From contig JAUXUF010000185.1 of NCBI GenBank assembly GCA_030684645.1, forward strand, positions 1 to 34,057: a stretch of DNA of 34,057 bases, written 5' to 3'. Shown one piece after another: positions 1-7,546 of this stretch. The position numbers and the translations under genes were made by a program. The DNA comes from Bacteroidota bacterium (lineage in GTDB: Bacteria; Bacteroidota; Bacteroidia; Bacteroidales; Prolixibacteraceae). The notes under the pieces were generated by a model. The model saw nothing but the letters and a program-made list of their open reading frames with translations, did no database searches and was not told the origin of the DNA. Within the stretch, counting starts at the first letter, position 1, and each line of letters opens with the position of its first letter.

Positions 1-360
1 GCCAATGCTTACGATTTGGTAATTAATGGTGTGGAAATTGGCGGTGGTTCGGTTCGTATCCATGATAAAGGTTTGCAGGCCAGGATGTTTAATCTGCTCG
101 GATTTACTCCTGAACAGGCTGAATATCAATTTGGCTTCCTGATGAATGCGTTCAAATTCGGAGCTCCGCCACATGCCGGAATCGCTTTTGGATTCGACCG
201 CCTGACTTCGATGTTTGCCGGTTTGGAAAGTATCCGCGATACCATTGCCTTTCCAAAAAACAATTCGGGTCGCGATGTAATGATGGATAGCCCTTCAATC
301 ATTTCGTCAGTGCAATTGGAAGAACTGAATTTGATTCTGAAACCAAAATCTCAGAAATAA
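1..360 (+). CDS. aspS: Aspartyl-tRNA synthetase, C-terminal end (partial)
   Basis: The reading frame is open from the first base of the window, so only the last 119 residues are present. The enzyme charges tRNA-Asp (and tRNA-Asn in non-discriminating forms) with aspartate in the cytoplasm. The visible part carries class II synthetase motif 3, GIAFGFDRL, with its ATP-binding arginine. Before it comes [14 protein letters not shown] and after it [20 protein letters not shown], both typical of the bacterial AspRS C-terminus. An internal ATG at 16 is not the start; the gene begins outside the window. The downstream gene is convergent, with only 26 bases between the stops, and a weak 7-bp stem (371-377 with 393-399) could end transcription there. 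Confidence 0.95.
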   Translation, partial: ANAYDLVINGVEIGGGSVRIHDKGLQARMFNLLGFTPEQAEYQFGFLMNAFKFGAPPHAGIAFGFDRLTSMFAGLESIRDTIAFPKNNSGRDVMMDSPSIISSVQLEELNLILKPKSQK

Positions 361-386
361 CAAAGGAAGGCTTTATCGCAAAAGTA

Positions 387-686
387 TTATTTGATAAAGT
401 TAAGGGTGATCAATAGAATAATAATGAGAATTCCGATCAGAGCTGAAACGAATAAATAATCAGCAATTGATTCAAATTGCTTTTCTCTGTTTTGATTTGA
501 TGTACGGATAGAGACAAAAGAGAAAATACAGGAGAAAGTCAGAAAAACCGCAACCACAGAAGTGAATTCATCAATATAGTTTGTTTCAATCTTGTTGGCA
601 ATGTGCAATGATGTGATAACAAAAAGGCAAAATCCCAGAAGGTTTGCTGATGTATTTAAGATGTGCTGGGATGTATTATTCGCCAT
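387..686 (-). CDS. Small three-helix membrane protein, unknown function
   Basis: A 99-residue protein with three hydrophobic stretches, at about residues 13-30, 41-60 and 78-98, joined by short charged loops (RTSNQNREKQFE between the second and third). It has no cleavable signal peptide and no catalytic motif I can name. It is probably an inner-membrane protein. It lies 27 bases downstream of the sufT-like gene on the same strand and may be the last gene of that operon. I do not recognise a function, and nothing in the sequence links it directly to Fe-S assembly. The gene is convergent with aspS. Confidence 0.7.
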   Translation of the reverse strand: MANNTSQHILNTSANLLGFCLFVITSLHIANKIETNYIDEFTSVVAVFLTFSCIFSFVSIRTSNQNREKQFESIADYLFVSALIGILIIILLITLNFIK

Positions 687-713
687 GTTCGTTAAATGAT
701 AATAATTGTCTGA

Positions 714-1019
714 CTAGAAAAATCCAAGTTCCAAACGGGCTTCCTCGCTCATCATCGATTTGTCCCATGCCGGGTCAAAAGTCAGTTCTACATCTACTTC
801 CAGGACATTCTCAACAGATAGTGCTGCCTGGCGAACATCTTCAACCAGCATATCCGCAACCGGACACCCCGGAGAAGTCAAAGTCATAATAATATTAGCC
901 TTGTTTGTTTCGTCAACATCCACGTTATAAATCAAACCCAAATCGTAAATATTTACCGGAATTTCCGGATCATACACGTCTTTCAGATGTTCAATTATCA
1001 AATCAATTCTGGTATCCAT
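714..1019 (-). CDS. SufT-like / MIP18-family Fe-S assembly factor (DUF59)
   Basis: A 101-residue protein made almost entirely of the DUF59/MIP18 domain. It shows the DPEIPVNIYDLGLIY stretch at residues 17-31, the TLTSPGCPVADM stretch with conserved Cys52, and the C-terminal FDPAWDKSMMSEEAR motif usual for SufT/PaaD-type proteins. Members help mature or transfer Fe-S clusters in the cytoplasm. It starts three bases after the sufE stop codon, so the two are almost certainly co-transcribed and probably translationally coupled. SufT and PaaD are not separable by sequence reading alone, but the suf context favours SufT. Confidence 0.9.
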   Translation of the reverse strand: MDTRIDLIIEHLKDVYDPEIPVNIYDLGLIYNVDVDETNKANIIMTLTSPGCPVADMLVEDVRQAALSVENVLEVDVELTFDPAWDKSMMSEEARLELGFF

Positions 1020-1022
1020 TGT

Positions 1023-1454
1023 TCATTCTCCTTTTTCTGAAATTCTTTTATATGCAACAGCATAGAGTTTAATTTGTTTGATCATGGACAGTAATCCGTT
1101 CGACCGTGTAGGCGAAAGGTGTTGTTTCAGGCCAATTTCATCAACAAAAAATAATTCATTATCAACGATTTCGCTTGGGGTTCGGTTCGAAACCACCCGA
1201 AGCAATAAGGCCACCATTCCTTTTACAATAATGGCATCACTTTCAGCCCTGAAAATAACTTTCCCATCAATAAAATCGGACACCAGCCAAACCCTCGATT
1301 GACAACCTTTAATCAAATACTCATCCGTTTTCTCTTTCGGATCAAGATCTTTCAAGTCGTTTCCCAGTTCAATCAGGTAACCGTATTTGTCCATCCAATC
1401 ATCGTAAATCGAAAACTCTTCTATAATCTCGTGCTGTATTTCGTTTATCGTCAT
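1023..1454 (-). CDS. sufE: Cysteine desulfuration protein SufE
   Basis: A 143-residue SufE-family protein. It accepts persulfide sulfur from the cysteine desulfurase SufS and passes it to the Fe-S scaffold. The acceptor cysteine is Cys51, in the motif EYLIKGCQSRVWL. The length is normal for the family. It is the first gene of a minus-strand operon with the sufT-like gene. Its usual partner sufS lies about 2.3 kb further right on the same strand, separated by rubrerythrin, ORF6N and ThuA genes. A promoter-like pair of boxes lies 20-50 bases upstream. Confidence 0.94.
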   Translation of the reverse strand: MTINEIQHEIIEEFSIYDDWMDKYGYLIELGNDLKDLDPKEKTDEYLIKGCQSRVWLVSDFIDGKVIFRAESDAIIVKGMVALLLRVVSNRTPSEIVDNELFFVDEIGLKQHLSPTRSNGLLSMIKQIKLYAVAYKRISEKGE

Positions 1455-1474
1455 TAACTAAAGCTTAAAGGATG

Positions 1475-1505
1475 CAAATGTCGTTATTTTTTGTTTTCAT
1501 TCAAA
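1475..1505 (-). promoter_or_regulatory. Putative promoter of sufE-sufT
   Basis: Read on the minus strand, TTTG (1505-1502) is followed after 19 bases by GACATTTG (1482-1475). This matches the Bacteroidota -33/-7 pattern (TTTG, then TAnnTTTG) with one mismatch in the -7 box. Transcription would begin near 1469, giving a leader of about 15 bases before the ATG at 1454. Confidence 0.5.
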
Positions 1506-1723
1506 AATTAATTTCATGACCTTCCCTATCCTGATGAAAGTTTAACAAATCACTTGCTATTCTGAATTTTGCAGAGGTAAAAATGCTTCGTTTTCCGATA
1601 TCATCCTGGACCGACTTTTTAATGAATTTAAATTACAATTCTTCAAAATTCACACCCATTTAATTCGTAATTTTAGGTAATCGTTTTATCAATTAAAAAT
1701 CAATTTTAAATAATATTTTAACC

Positions 1724-2299
1724 ATGGAATCATTAGCTGGAACTCAAACCGAAAAGAATTTACTGAAAGCATTTGCCGGAGAATCACAAGCCCGCAACCG
1801 TTATGAATTTTTTGCCAAAGTAGCAATAAAAGAAGGTTTGGAGCAGATTGCTGCCCTTTTTCTGGAAACTGCTGAAAACGAACGTTCACATGCCAAGCAA
1901 TTTTTCAAACAACTCGAAGGTCGGATGGTCGAAATTACCGCAACTTATCCAGCCGGAAAAATCGGGACAACCCTGGAGAATTTGAAAGCTGCTGCAGATG
2001 GTGAAAACGAAGAATGGACCGAATTGTATCCCGAATTTGGTCGGATTGCCGAAGAGGAAGGTTTTACACGGATTGCCTTACTTTTCAGATCGATTGCCAA
2101 AATTGAGAAAGCGCATGAAGAACGCTACCGCAAGTTACACCAGAACCTCGAAGAAGGAAAAGTGTTTGAACGCGAAGGAAAAGTCGTATGGAAATGCCGG
2201 GTTTGCGGATTCCTGCACGAATCGGCCAAACCACCATTGAAATGCCCGGTTTGCGACCACTCACAAGCGTATTTTGAAATTGAAGCTGAAAATTATTAA
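1724..2299 (+). CDS. rbr: Rubrerythrin
   Basis: A 191-residue classical rubrerythrin, a cytoplasmic non-haem iron peroxidase that reduces hydrogen peroxide in anaerobes. The N-terminal ferritin-like four-helix domain carries diiron ligands in [11 protein letters not shown] (Glu20), ENERSH (Glu53, His56) and [10 protein letters not shown] (Glu128, His131). The C-terminal rubredoxin domain has both CxxC pairs, Cys158/Cys161 and Cys174/Cys177. The gene is monocistronic: it faces away from sufE and ends in a strong hairpin. It lies between sufE and sufS, which fits an oxygen-stress theme because Fe-S clusters are peroxide-sensitive; that link is inference. Confidence 0.96.
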   Translation: MESLAGTQTEKNLLKAFAGESQARNRYEFFAKVAIKEGLEQIAALFLETAENERSHAKQFFKQLEGRMVEITATYPAGKIGTTLENLKAAADGENEEWTELYPEFGRIAEEEGFTRIALLFRSIAKIEKAHEERYRKLHQNLEEGKVFEREGKVVWKCRVCGFLHESAKPPLKCPVCDHSQAYFEIEAENY

Positions 2300-2355
2300 T
2301 CTTAATTATCCGTGAATCCTATTTACAGAAAATGCTATAATTAATGATTCCTGAT

Positions 2356-2392
2356 TAAAATTGGAGGTCGCAAATTTTGACCTCCAATTTTA
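2356..2392 (+). terminator. Rho-independent terminator after rubrerythrin
   Basis: A perfect 14-bp stem, TAAAATTGGAGGTC (2356-2369) with GACCTCCAATTTTA (2379-2392), and a 9-base loop. It lies 57 bases after the rubrerythrin stop. The right arm ends in a T-rich stretch. Confidence 0.85.
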
Positions 2393-2495
2393 TGTTCTAA
2401 ATTGAAGAAAATGCAAAATACGATACCTTCTGAGACCAGTCACTTCGCAAACATATTGAATTCAAAACCAATGATTAACACCAAAAAACTTCTAA

Positions 2496-3038
2496 ATGGC
2501 AAATGAAAATATCAGTATTTTGATACCCGATGAAATCATCAGTAACAAGATATTCTTAATCAGAGAAGTAAAAGTAATGCTTGATAAAGACCTTGCCGGA
2601 TTATATGGTGTTTCAACCGGAAATTTAAACAAAGCCGTCAAACGCAACATTAAACGCTTCCCTGATGATTTTATGTTTCAACTCAATAATGAAGAATTCG
2701 AAATCTTGAAATTCCAATTTGGAACATCAAGTTGGGGAGGTACGCGAAGTTTTCCTTATGCCTTTACAGAACAGGGAGTTGCCATGTTATCCGGAATATT
2801 GAATAGCGACAGGGCAATTCTTGTCAACATCCAGATTATGAGAATTTTTACCCGCATCAGGCAAATGTTGACCGATACCCTGAGCCTGAAACTGGAGATT
2901 GAAGAAATAAAGAAAAAGCTTCAAAATCAGGACAAAAACATTGAACTCGTTTTCAGTTACCTCGACGAACTGATCACCAGGCAGGAGGACCCGACACCTC
3001 GAAAACGTATTGGATTTAAGACCAGTGAAGAAGATTGA
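2496..3038 (+). CDS. ORF6N-domain DNA-binding protein
   Basis: A 180-residue protein with an N-terminal ORF6N domain (about residues 8-100): IPDEIISNKIFLIREVKVML, then DKDLAGLYGVSTGNLNKAVKRN, then RFPDDFMFQLNNEEF, and finally the RSFPYAFTEQGVAMLSGILNS motif. The C-terminal third is helical and probably coiled coil (about 125-160, rich in K, E, L). ORF6N is a phage-derived domain related to KilA-N and common in Bacteroidota accessory genes. A DNA-binding role is inferred from the family; the target is unknown. It stands alone here with no other prophage gene, between rubrerythrin and a convergent ThuA-like gene. It is probably a domesticated or transferred gene. Confidence 0.88.
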   Translation: MANENISILIPDEIISNKIFLIREVKVMLDKDLAGLYGVSTGNLNKAVKRNIKRFPDDFMFQLNNEEFEILKFQFGTSSWGGTRSFPYAFTEQGVAMLSGILNSDRAILVNIQIMRIFTRIRQMLTDTLSLKLEIEEIKKKLQNQDKNIELVFSYLDELITRQEDPTPRKRIGFKTSEED

Positions 3039-3079
3039 GCATATTTAAAAGTTTGGAAATAACATTTCCTTTCTCTGGT

Positions 3080-3790
3080 TTACTTTCCAGCTACATACCT
3101 GATCGCCTGAACCACTAATTTCTTATAGCTGAGATTTAGATAAGCATTTTTATCGTGCCCAGGCTGAATATACACAATGCGTGAATTCTCTTTTTTGTGC
3201 GTCCATCCTATAATTTTACTGCTTTGCGGATGATTGGTTGTGAGTAGTGGGGTAACCTCCGGAAGGACTTCAATGTTTCCGTAAACTTCATCTAGAACTT
3301 CAAAATCGCTTATTCCTTTGGTGACCGGATGTTTCGGATAAGAAATTTTTACCGTGAAATTGACATCATGCTGGTACGTTGATGATGCCGGTGAGTTTTT
3401 TTCTTCGTGGTATTTACCGCCAACGATGGTTTTATATTCGTCCCATTGCTGGTAGGAGCATAGTGAATGATGCAGAAAAACCAATCCTTTACCAAGTTTT
3501 AACAGCTTATAATAGCTTTCCTTTTCTGTTTCTGAAATGGTTTTTGGCATATCGTAAAATACCACGGCATCAAAGGTTTTTGGATCAATCGTGCCAAGCT
3601 GAAGGTTGGCTTCTGGATGTTTGAGTTCGGTATAGCTGATATTCTGGAATGAATCGAACATCTCAAAAAACGATTTCCGGTCAAAATCGTGGCCACCGGT
3701 TACAATGAGAACATTCAGCTTTTTAGCTGAAGCTGACATTGACATAAAAATCAATAGGCTTAGGATCAGGAGTTTTTGAAATCGCTTCAT
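3080..3790 (-). CDS. Exported ThuA-like domain protein
   Basis: A 236-residue protein with a signal peptide (residues 1-22: KR start, a hydrophobic LLILSLLIFMSMSASA core, probable cleavage after ASA). It is followed by a ThuA-like glutamine-amidotransferase fold: LNVLIVTGGHDFDR, FDAVVFYDMP, GKGLVFLHHSLCSYQQW and the GWTHKKENSRIVYIQPGHD stretch near the end. ThuA-like proteins are linked to sugar use or hydrolysis in the periplasm, but the reaction is not established for this branch. The gene begins 11 bases after the sufS stop on the same strand and probably rides on the sufS transcript. No functional tie to Fe-S work is evident. Confidence 0.85.
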   Translation of the reverse strand: MKRFQKLLILSLLIFMSMSASAKKLNVLIVTGGHDFDRKSFFEMFDSFQNISYTELKHPEANLQLGTIDPKTFDAVVFYDMPKTISETEKESYYKLLKLGKGLVFLHHSLCSYQQWDEYKTIVGGKYHEEKNSPASSTYQHDVNFTVKISYPKHPVTKGISDFEVLDEVYGNIEVLPEVTPLLTTNHPQSSKIIGWTHKKENSRIVYIQPGHDKNAYLNLSYKKLVVQAIRYVAGK

Positions 3791-3801
3791 GAGAAATGGT
3801 T

Positions 3802-5019
3802 TTAGAACATACTGATTACCTTTTTTAGTGCTTCAATAAAAACATCAATTTCTTCTTTGGTATTGTAAAATGCAAACGAGGCGCGTACTGTTCCCTGAAT
3901 ATCGAAATGATCCATCAGCGGATCGGTGCAGTGGCGCCCGGTGCGGACAGCAATTCCAAACTTATCGAGCATGGTGCCTAAATCGAAGAAATGGACACCA
4001 TCCACGTTGAATGAAATTACTCCTGACTTTTCGGACTGTGTTCCATAAATCCGCAATCCGGGTATTTGACTCAGTTCGGCAGTGGCATAATTCAATAATT
4101 CGGTTTCCCTGGCAGCTGCGTTTTCAATTCCAAGGTTCTCAAGGTAATCGATCGCTGCCCCAAAAGCAATTACGCCGCTGATGTTTGGTGTTCCGGCTTC
4201 AAATTTATAGGGCAGTTCGTTGTAAGTGGTTCCCGAAAATTTGACTTCCGAAATCATTTCGCCCCCGCCCTGATAGGGTGGCAACTGTTCGAGCAATTCC
4301 TTTTTACCGTATAGTACGCCAACGCCATTTGGACCGTACATTTTGTGAGCCGAAAAAGCATAAAAATCAACATCCAAATCCTGAATATCGATTCGGAGAT
4401 GTGCTGCCGCCTGTGCCCCGTCGATAAAAATCCGGATGCCTTTGGAGTGTGCAATCTGTGTTATTTGCCGTATCGGATTGATGGTTCCCAACACGTTCGA
4501 AATGTGGGCAACAGCAATGAGTTTGGTTCGCGGGGTAATCAGTGTTTCCATGTTTTCGATGAGTAAACGCCCTTCATCGTCAATCGGAAGCATCACAATT
4601 TTTGCACCTTTCCGGCCAGCCATCAGTTGCCACGGAACAATATTCGAATGGTGTTCCATTTCCGAAACAATAATTTCGTCGCCTTCATGAATAAACGCTT
4701 CGCCAAACGAGAATGCTGCCAGATTAATGCTTTCAGTAGTTCCTTTGGTAAAAATAATCTGTTCACGCGTTTCAGCGTTGATCAGCTTCCTGACTTTTTC
4801 GCGCGTTTCTTCGTAAGCCAGAGTTGCTTTGTCGGCTAAAAAGTGGGCTGCCCGGTGGATATTCCCATAATATTCGGTATAGGTCCGGATCAACGCATCA
4901 ATCACCTGCTGAGGGCGCTGGGTGGTAGCTGCATTGTCGAAATAGACCAGTGGCCGGTTGTATATTTTCTGTTGGAGGATCGGAAATTCTTCACGTATTT
5001 TTTTTAGGTCAAAACTCAT
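3802..5019 (-). CDS. sufS: Cysteine desulfurase SufS
   Basis: A 405-residue PLP-dependent class V aminotransferase-fold enzyme that removes sulfur from cysteine as a persulfide for Fe-S assembly. The PLP lysine is Lys226 in AFSAHKMYGPNGVGVLYG. The persulfide cysteine is Cys364 in AVRTGRHCTDPLMDHF, with the RxGxHC context of group II (SufS-type) desulfurases. The MEHHSNIVPW motif lies at 121-130. Length and motifs are intact. Its sulfur acceptor SufE is encoded at 1023-1454 on the same strand, so the suf genes form two transcription units here. The sufBCD scaffold genes are not in the window. Confidence 0.95.
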   Translation of the reverse strand: MSFDLKKIREEFPILQQKIYNRPLVYFDNAATTQRPQQVIDALIRTYTEYYGNIHRAAHFLADKATLAYEETREKVRKLINAETREQIIFTKGTTESINLAAFSFGEAFIHEGDEIIVSEMEHHSNIVPWQLMAGRKGAKIVMLPIDDEGRLLIENMETLITPRTKLIAVAHISNVLGTINPIRQITQIAHSKGIRIFIDGAQAAAHLRIDIQDLDVDFYAFSAHKMYGPNGVGVLYGKKELLEQLPPYQGGGEMISEVKFSGTTYNELPYKFEAGTPNISGVIAFGAAIDYLENLGIENAAARETELLNYATAELSQIPGLRIYGTQSEKSGVISFNVDGVHFFDLGTMLDKFGIAVRTGRHCTDPLMDHFDIQGTVRASFAFYNTKEEIDVFIEALKKVISMF

Positions 5020-5080
5020 AACTGTTTGATTTTTTCATTTACAACCTGATTGAAGGTCATGTTGTTCATACTTTTCGTTT

Positions 5081-5088
5081 CAAAGATA
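5081..5088 (-). promoter_or_regulatory. -7 box of sufS
   Basis: On the minus strand the sequence reads TATCTTTG, a perfect TAnnTTTG. It predicts a start near 5074 and a leader of about 55 bases before the sufS ATG. No good -33 TTTG was found at the usual distance. Confidence 0.5.
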
Positions 5089-5166
5089 GAAGAATTAAAC
5101 TTTATCTTTTACAGGCGACAATTTCCTTCGTTCGGATTATTGGTTAATTTTATCGCATTGTTTGAA

Positions 5167-5199
5167 ACTGATCCGATGACTCGAAGTCATCGGATCAGT
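5167..5199. repeat. Perfect 15-bp inverted repeat upstream of dapF
   Basis: ACTGATCCGATGACT (5167-5181) and AGTCATCGGATCAGT (5185-5199) are exact reverse complements around a CGA loop. The element sits in the divergent sufS/dapF gap, 40 bases before the dapF start. No T-run follows it, so it is not a standard terminator. It could be an operator, a leader hairpin or a small dispersed element. Confidence 0.85.
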
Positions 5200-5238
5200 C
5201 CAACAATCAACGAAATAACAAACAGAAATAATACTTCT

Positions 5239-6105
5239 ATGCAAAACTTTTTTGTCAAATCACACGGGCTCGGAAACGACTATTTTGTGCTGAACGAAGC
5301 CGAACTTTCATTCAGCCTGAATGAAAAAAATATCCAATTGCTTTGTGATGTGCATTACGGCATCGGTTCAGATGGAATTCTCCTGAAAGTGCCTTCGTCG
5401 AAAGCAGATTTTGGCCTGAAGATCTACAATCCGGATGGTTCGGAAGCTGAAAAAAGCGGCAACGGATTGCGCATTTTTGCCAAATACCTGTATGATTACG
5501 GCCATACTTCAGGAAAAATATTTACCATCGAAACTCTTGGAGGTATTGTTACCGCTGAAGTTTCGCAGGAAACCAATGGCAAAGCCAATCAGGTGAAAGT
5601 TGACATGGGAAAAGCTATTTTCGGTTGCCATCAGGTTCCGGTGAATTGCGATGAATCCGAATGTTTTGACCATCCACTGAATATTATTGACGAAACCTAC
5701 CTGATCAACTGCGTTTCAGTTGGAAATCCGCACTGTGTCATCTTGCGTGATAAGCTGATTAAGGCTGAAATCCTGAAACACGGCTCTGAAATTGAGAACC
5801 ACCCGATGTTTCCGAATCGCATCAATGTGCAGTTTGCCAAAGTTATTTCGCGCAACGAAGTAGAAATCCTGATCTGGGAACGCGGCGCCGGTTATACTTT
5901 AGCATCCGGAAGTTCGTCGTGTGCTGTGGCGGCAGTAATGGTTAAAAAAGGATTAACCGACCGAAAGTTACACCTGAAAATGCCCGGAGGAACACTTCAA
6001 ATCGAAATCGATGAAGCCTGGAATATACGGATGGAAGGCGAAGTAAAAGAAATTGCTTCAGGCTATTTAAGTGATGAACTGATTGCAGATGTGCTTTGTA
6101 TCTGA
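5239..6105 (+). CDS. dapF: Diaminopimelate epimerase-like protein with Ser in place of both catalytic Cys
   Basis: A 288-residue DapF-fold protein. The start MQNFFVKSHGLGNDYFVL at 5239 matches the family N-terminus; the open frame upstream runs through the promoter region and the hairpin and is not coding. DapF interconverts LL- and meso-diaminopimelate with two cysteines (73 and 217 in E. coli). Here the first site reads NPDGSEAEKSGNGLRIF with Ser73, and the second reads ERGAGYTLASGSSSCA with Ser223. The surrounding motifs, including SVGNPHCV, are kept. It could be a serine-using epimerase, an epimerase for another substrate or an inactive paralogue. It is 40 bases upstream of a lysA-like gene, so the two are probably one operon. 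Confidence 0.85.
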   Translation: MQNFFVKSHGLGNDYFVLNEAELSFSLNEKNIQLLCDVHYGIGSDGILLKVPSSKADFGLKIYNPDGSEAEKSGNGLRIFAKYLYDYGHTSGKIFTIETLGGIVTAEVSQETNGKANQVKVDMGKAIFGCHQVPVNCDESECFDHPLNIIDETYLINCVSVGNPHCVILRDKLIKAEILKHGSEIENHPMFPNRINVQFAKVISRNEVEILIWERGAGYTLASGSSSCAVAAVMVKKGLTDRKLHLKMPGGTLQIEIDEAWNIRMEGEVKEIASGYLSDELIADVLCI

Positions 6106-6145
6106 AAAACTGTAAATTTGCAGCCAAATCTATTTAAGAATTAGA

Positions 6146-7408
6146 ATGACAACGAAACAAATTCCATTTTCGAAATCGCAACTCGAAAAAATAATCGAAC
6201 AATATCCAACTCCTTTTCACATTTACGACGAAAAAGGAATCCGTGAATATGCCCGGAAATTCACCAAAGCATTTTCGTGGAATCCCGGGTTCAAGGAATA
6301 TTATGCAATCAAATCAGCGCCAAACCCGTATCTGATGAAAATCATGCGCGAAGAAGGTTTTGGTATCGACTGCAGCTCGTTTGCAGAACTGATGGTGGCA
6401 GAAAAACTGGGCATGTCGGGCGACGAAATCATGTTCACATCAAACGACACGCCGGCATACGAATATAAGAAAGCCATTGATCTTGGGGCGATCATCAATC
6501 TCGACGATATTTCACACATCGAATACCTCGAAAAAAATATTGGATTGCCCGAAATGGTTTGCTTCCGTTATAATCCGGGGGCATTGAAGGAAGGAAACAC
6601 CATTATTGGTCATCCGGAAGAAGCCAAATACGGATTTACGCGCGAACAATTGTTCGAAGGTTACCAAATGCTGAAAGACAAAGGTGTAAAACGGTTCGGG
6701 CTTCATACCATGGTTGCTTCCAACGAACTGGACGCTGCTTACTTTGTTGAAACGGCCCAGATTCTTTTCGATTTGATTTTAGAACTCAAGCAAAAAATTG
6801 GTATTCAAATTGAGTTTGCCAACTTGGGTGGAGGTATCGGAATTCCATATCGCCCAACCGATCAGCCTGTTGATCTGGATTTCATGAGCCAGGGAATCAG
6901 GAAACTTTATCAGGAAAAAATTGAAGCAAACGGACTGGCACCTCTTCGTATATATTTTGAATCCGGGCGTGCAATGACCGGTCCGTTCGGGTTCCTTGTT
7001 TCACAAGTGCTGCACATCAAAAAAACCTACAAGCAATACGCCGGCCTCGATTCGAGCATGGCCAACCTGATGCGCCCTGCCCTTTACGGGTCGTACCACC
7101 ATATTACCGTGATGGGTAAAGAATACGAACCACTCGATCAGGTTTACGACGTTACCGGCTCGCTTTGCGAAAACAACGATAAATTTGCCATCAACCGCCA
7201 TCTGCCGGTGATGGAACCCGGCGATCTGGTGGTGATCCACGATACCGGTGCACATGGTCATGCGATGGGATTCAACTACAACGGGAAATTACGATCGTCC
7301 GAATTGCTACTGCGCGAAAATGGCGAAGTGGTTCAGATACGTAGAGCTGAAACTTTGGATGATTATTTTGCCACATTGGATTTTGAAGGATTGAAGGATT
7401 TCAAATAA
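6146..7408 (+). CDS. lysA: Diaminopimelate decarboxylase-like enzyme (fold type III PLP)
   Basis: A 420-residue alanine-racemase-fold (type III PLP) decarboxylase. LysA turns meso-diaminopimelate into lysine. The PLP lysine lies in EYYAIKSAPNPYLM (about residue 53). The phosphate-binding glycines are in NLGGGIGIPYRP and the arginine in FESGRAMTG. The C-terminal dimer-interface motif reads GSLCENNDKFA rather than the usual CESGD, and the usual HxGS is replaced by HTMVASN. The GAHGHAMGFNYNG stretch matches the substrate/PLP loop of the family. It is therefore a divergent branch; decarboxylation of diaminopimelate is likely but not proved. It follows the dapF-like gene and ends at a strong terminator. 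Confidence 0.85.
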   Translation: MTTKQIPFSKSQLEKIIEQYPTPFHIYDEKGIREYARKFTKAFSWNPGFKEYYAIKSAPNPYLMKIMREEGFGIDCSSFAELMVAEKLGMSGDEIMFTSNDTPAYEYKKAIDLGAIINLDDISHIEYLEKNIGLPEMVCFRYNPGALKEGNTIIGHPEEAKYGFTREQLFEGYQMLKDKGVKRFGLHTMVASNELDAAYFVETAQILFDLILELKQKIGIQIEFANLGGGIGIPYRPTDQPVDLDFMSQGIRKLYQEKIEANGLAPLRIYFESGRAMTGPFGFLVSQVLHIKKTYKQYAGLDSSMANLMRPALYGSYHHITVMGKEYEPLDQVYDVTGSLCENNDKFAINRHLPVMEPGDLVVIHDTGAHGHAMGFNYNGKLRSSELLLRENGEVVQIRRAETLDDYFATLDFEGLKDFK

Positions 7409-7419
7409 TCAACACGATT

Positions 7420-7455
7420 CAACAAAAAAGCCGATGAGAGTCGGCTTTTTTGTTG
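7420..7455 (+). terminator. Terminator after lysA-like gene
   Basis: A perfect 15-bp stem, CAACAAAAAAGCCGA (7420-7434) with TCGGCTTTTTTGTTG (7441-7455), loop TGAGAG, and a T6 run inside the right arm. It is symmetrical, so it could work on both strands. Confidence 0.92.
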
Positions 7456-7533
7456 AATAATTTTTATTCAGAACAAGTCTAAATTAGTGCTATTTCTATT
7501 CCTGAATTTATCCAATTTTAAATGATAATTTCC

Positions 7534-7541
7534 TACTTTTG
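7534..7541 (+). promoter_or_regulatory. -7 box of the methyltransferase gene
   Basis: TACTTTTG, a perfect TAnnTTTG, ends only five bases before the ATG at 7547. Transcription would begin on or next to the start codon, suggesting a leaderless message. No -33 TTTG is present at normal spacing. Confidence 0.5.
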
Positions 7542-7546
7542 TTTAA

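Noticed and set aside
5050-5238. 63-codon N-terminal extension of the dapF frame
   Set aside because: It would translate the sufS promoter and the 15-bp hairpin. The family N-terminus MQNFFVKSHGLGNDY starts at 5239.
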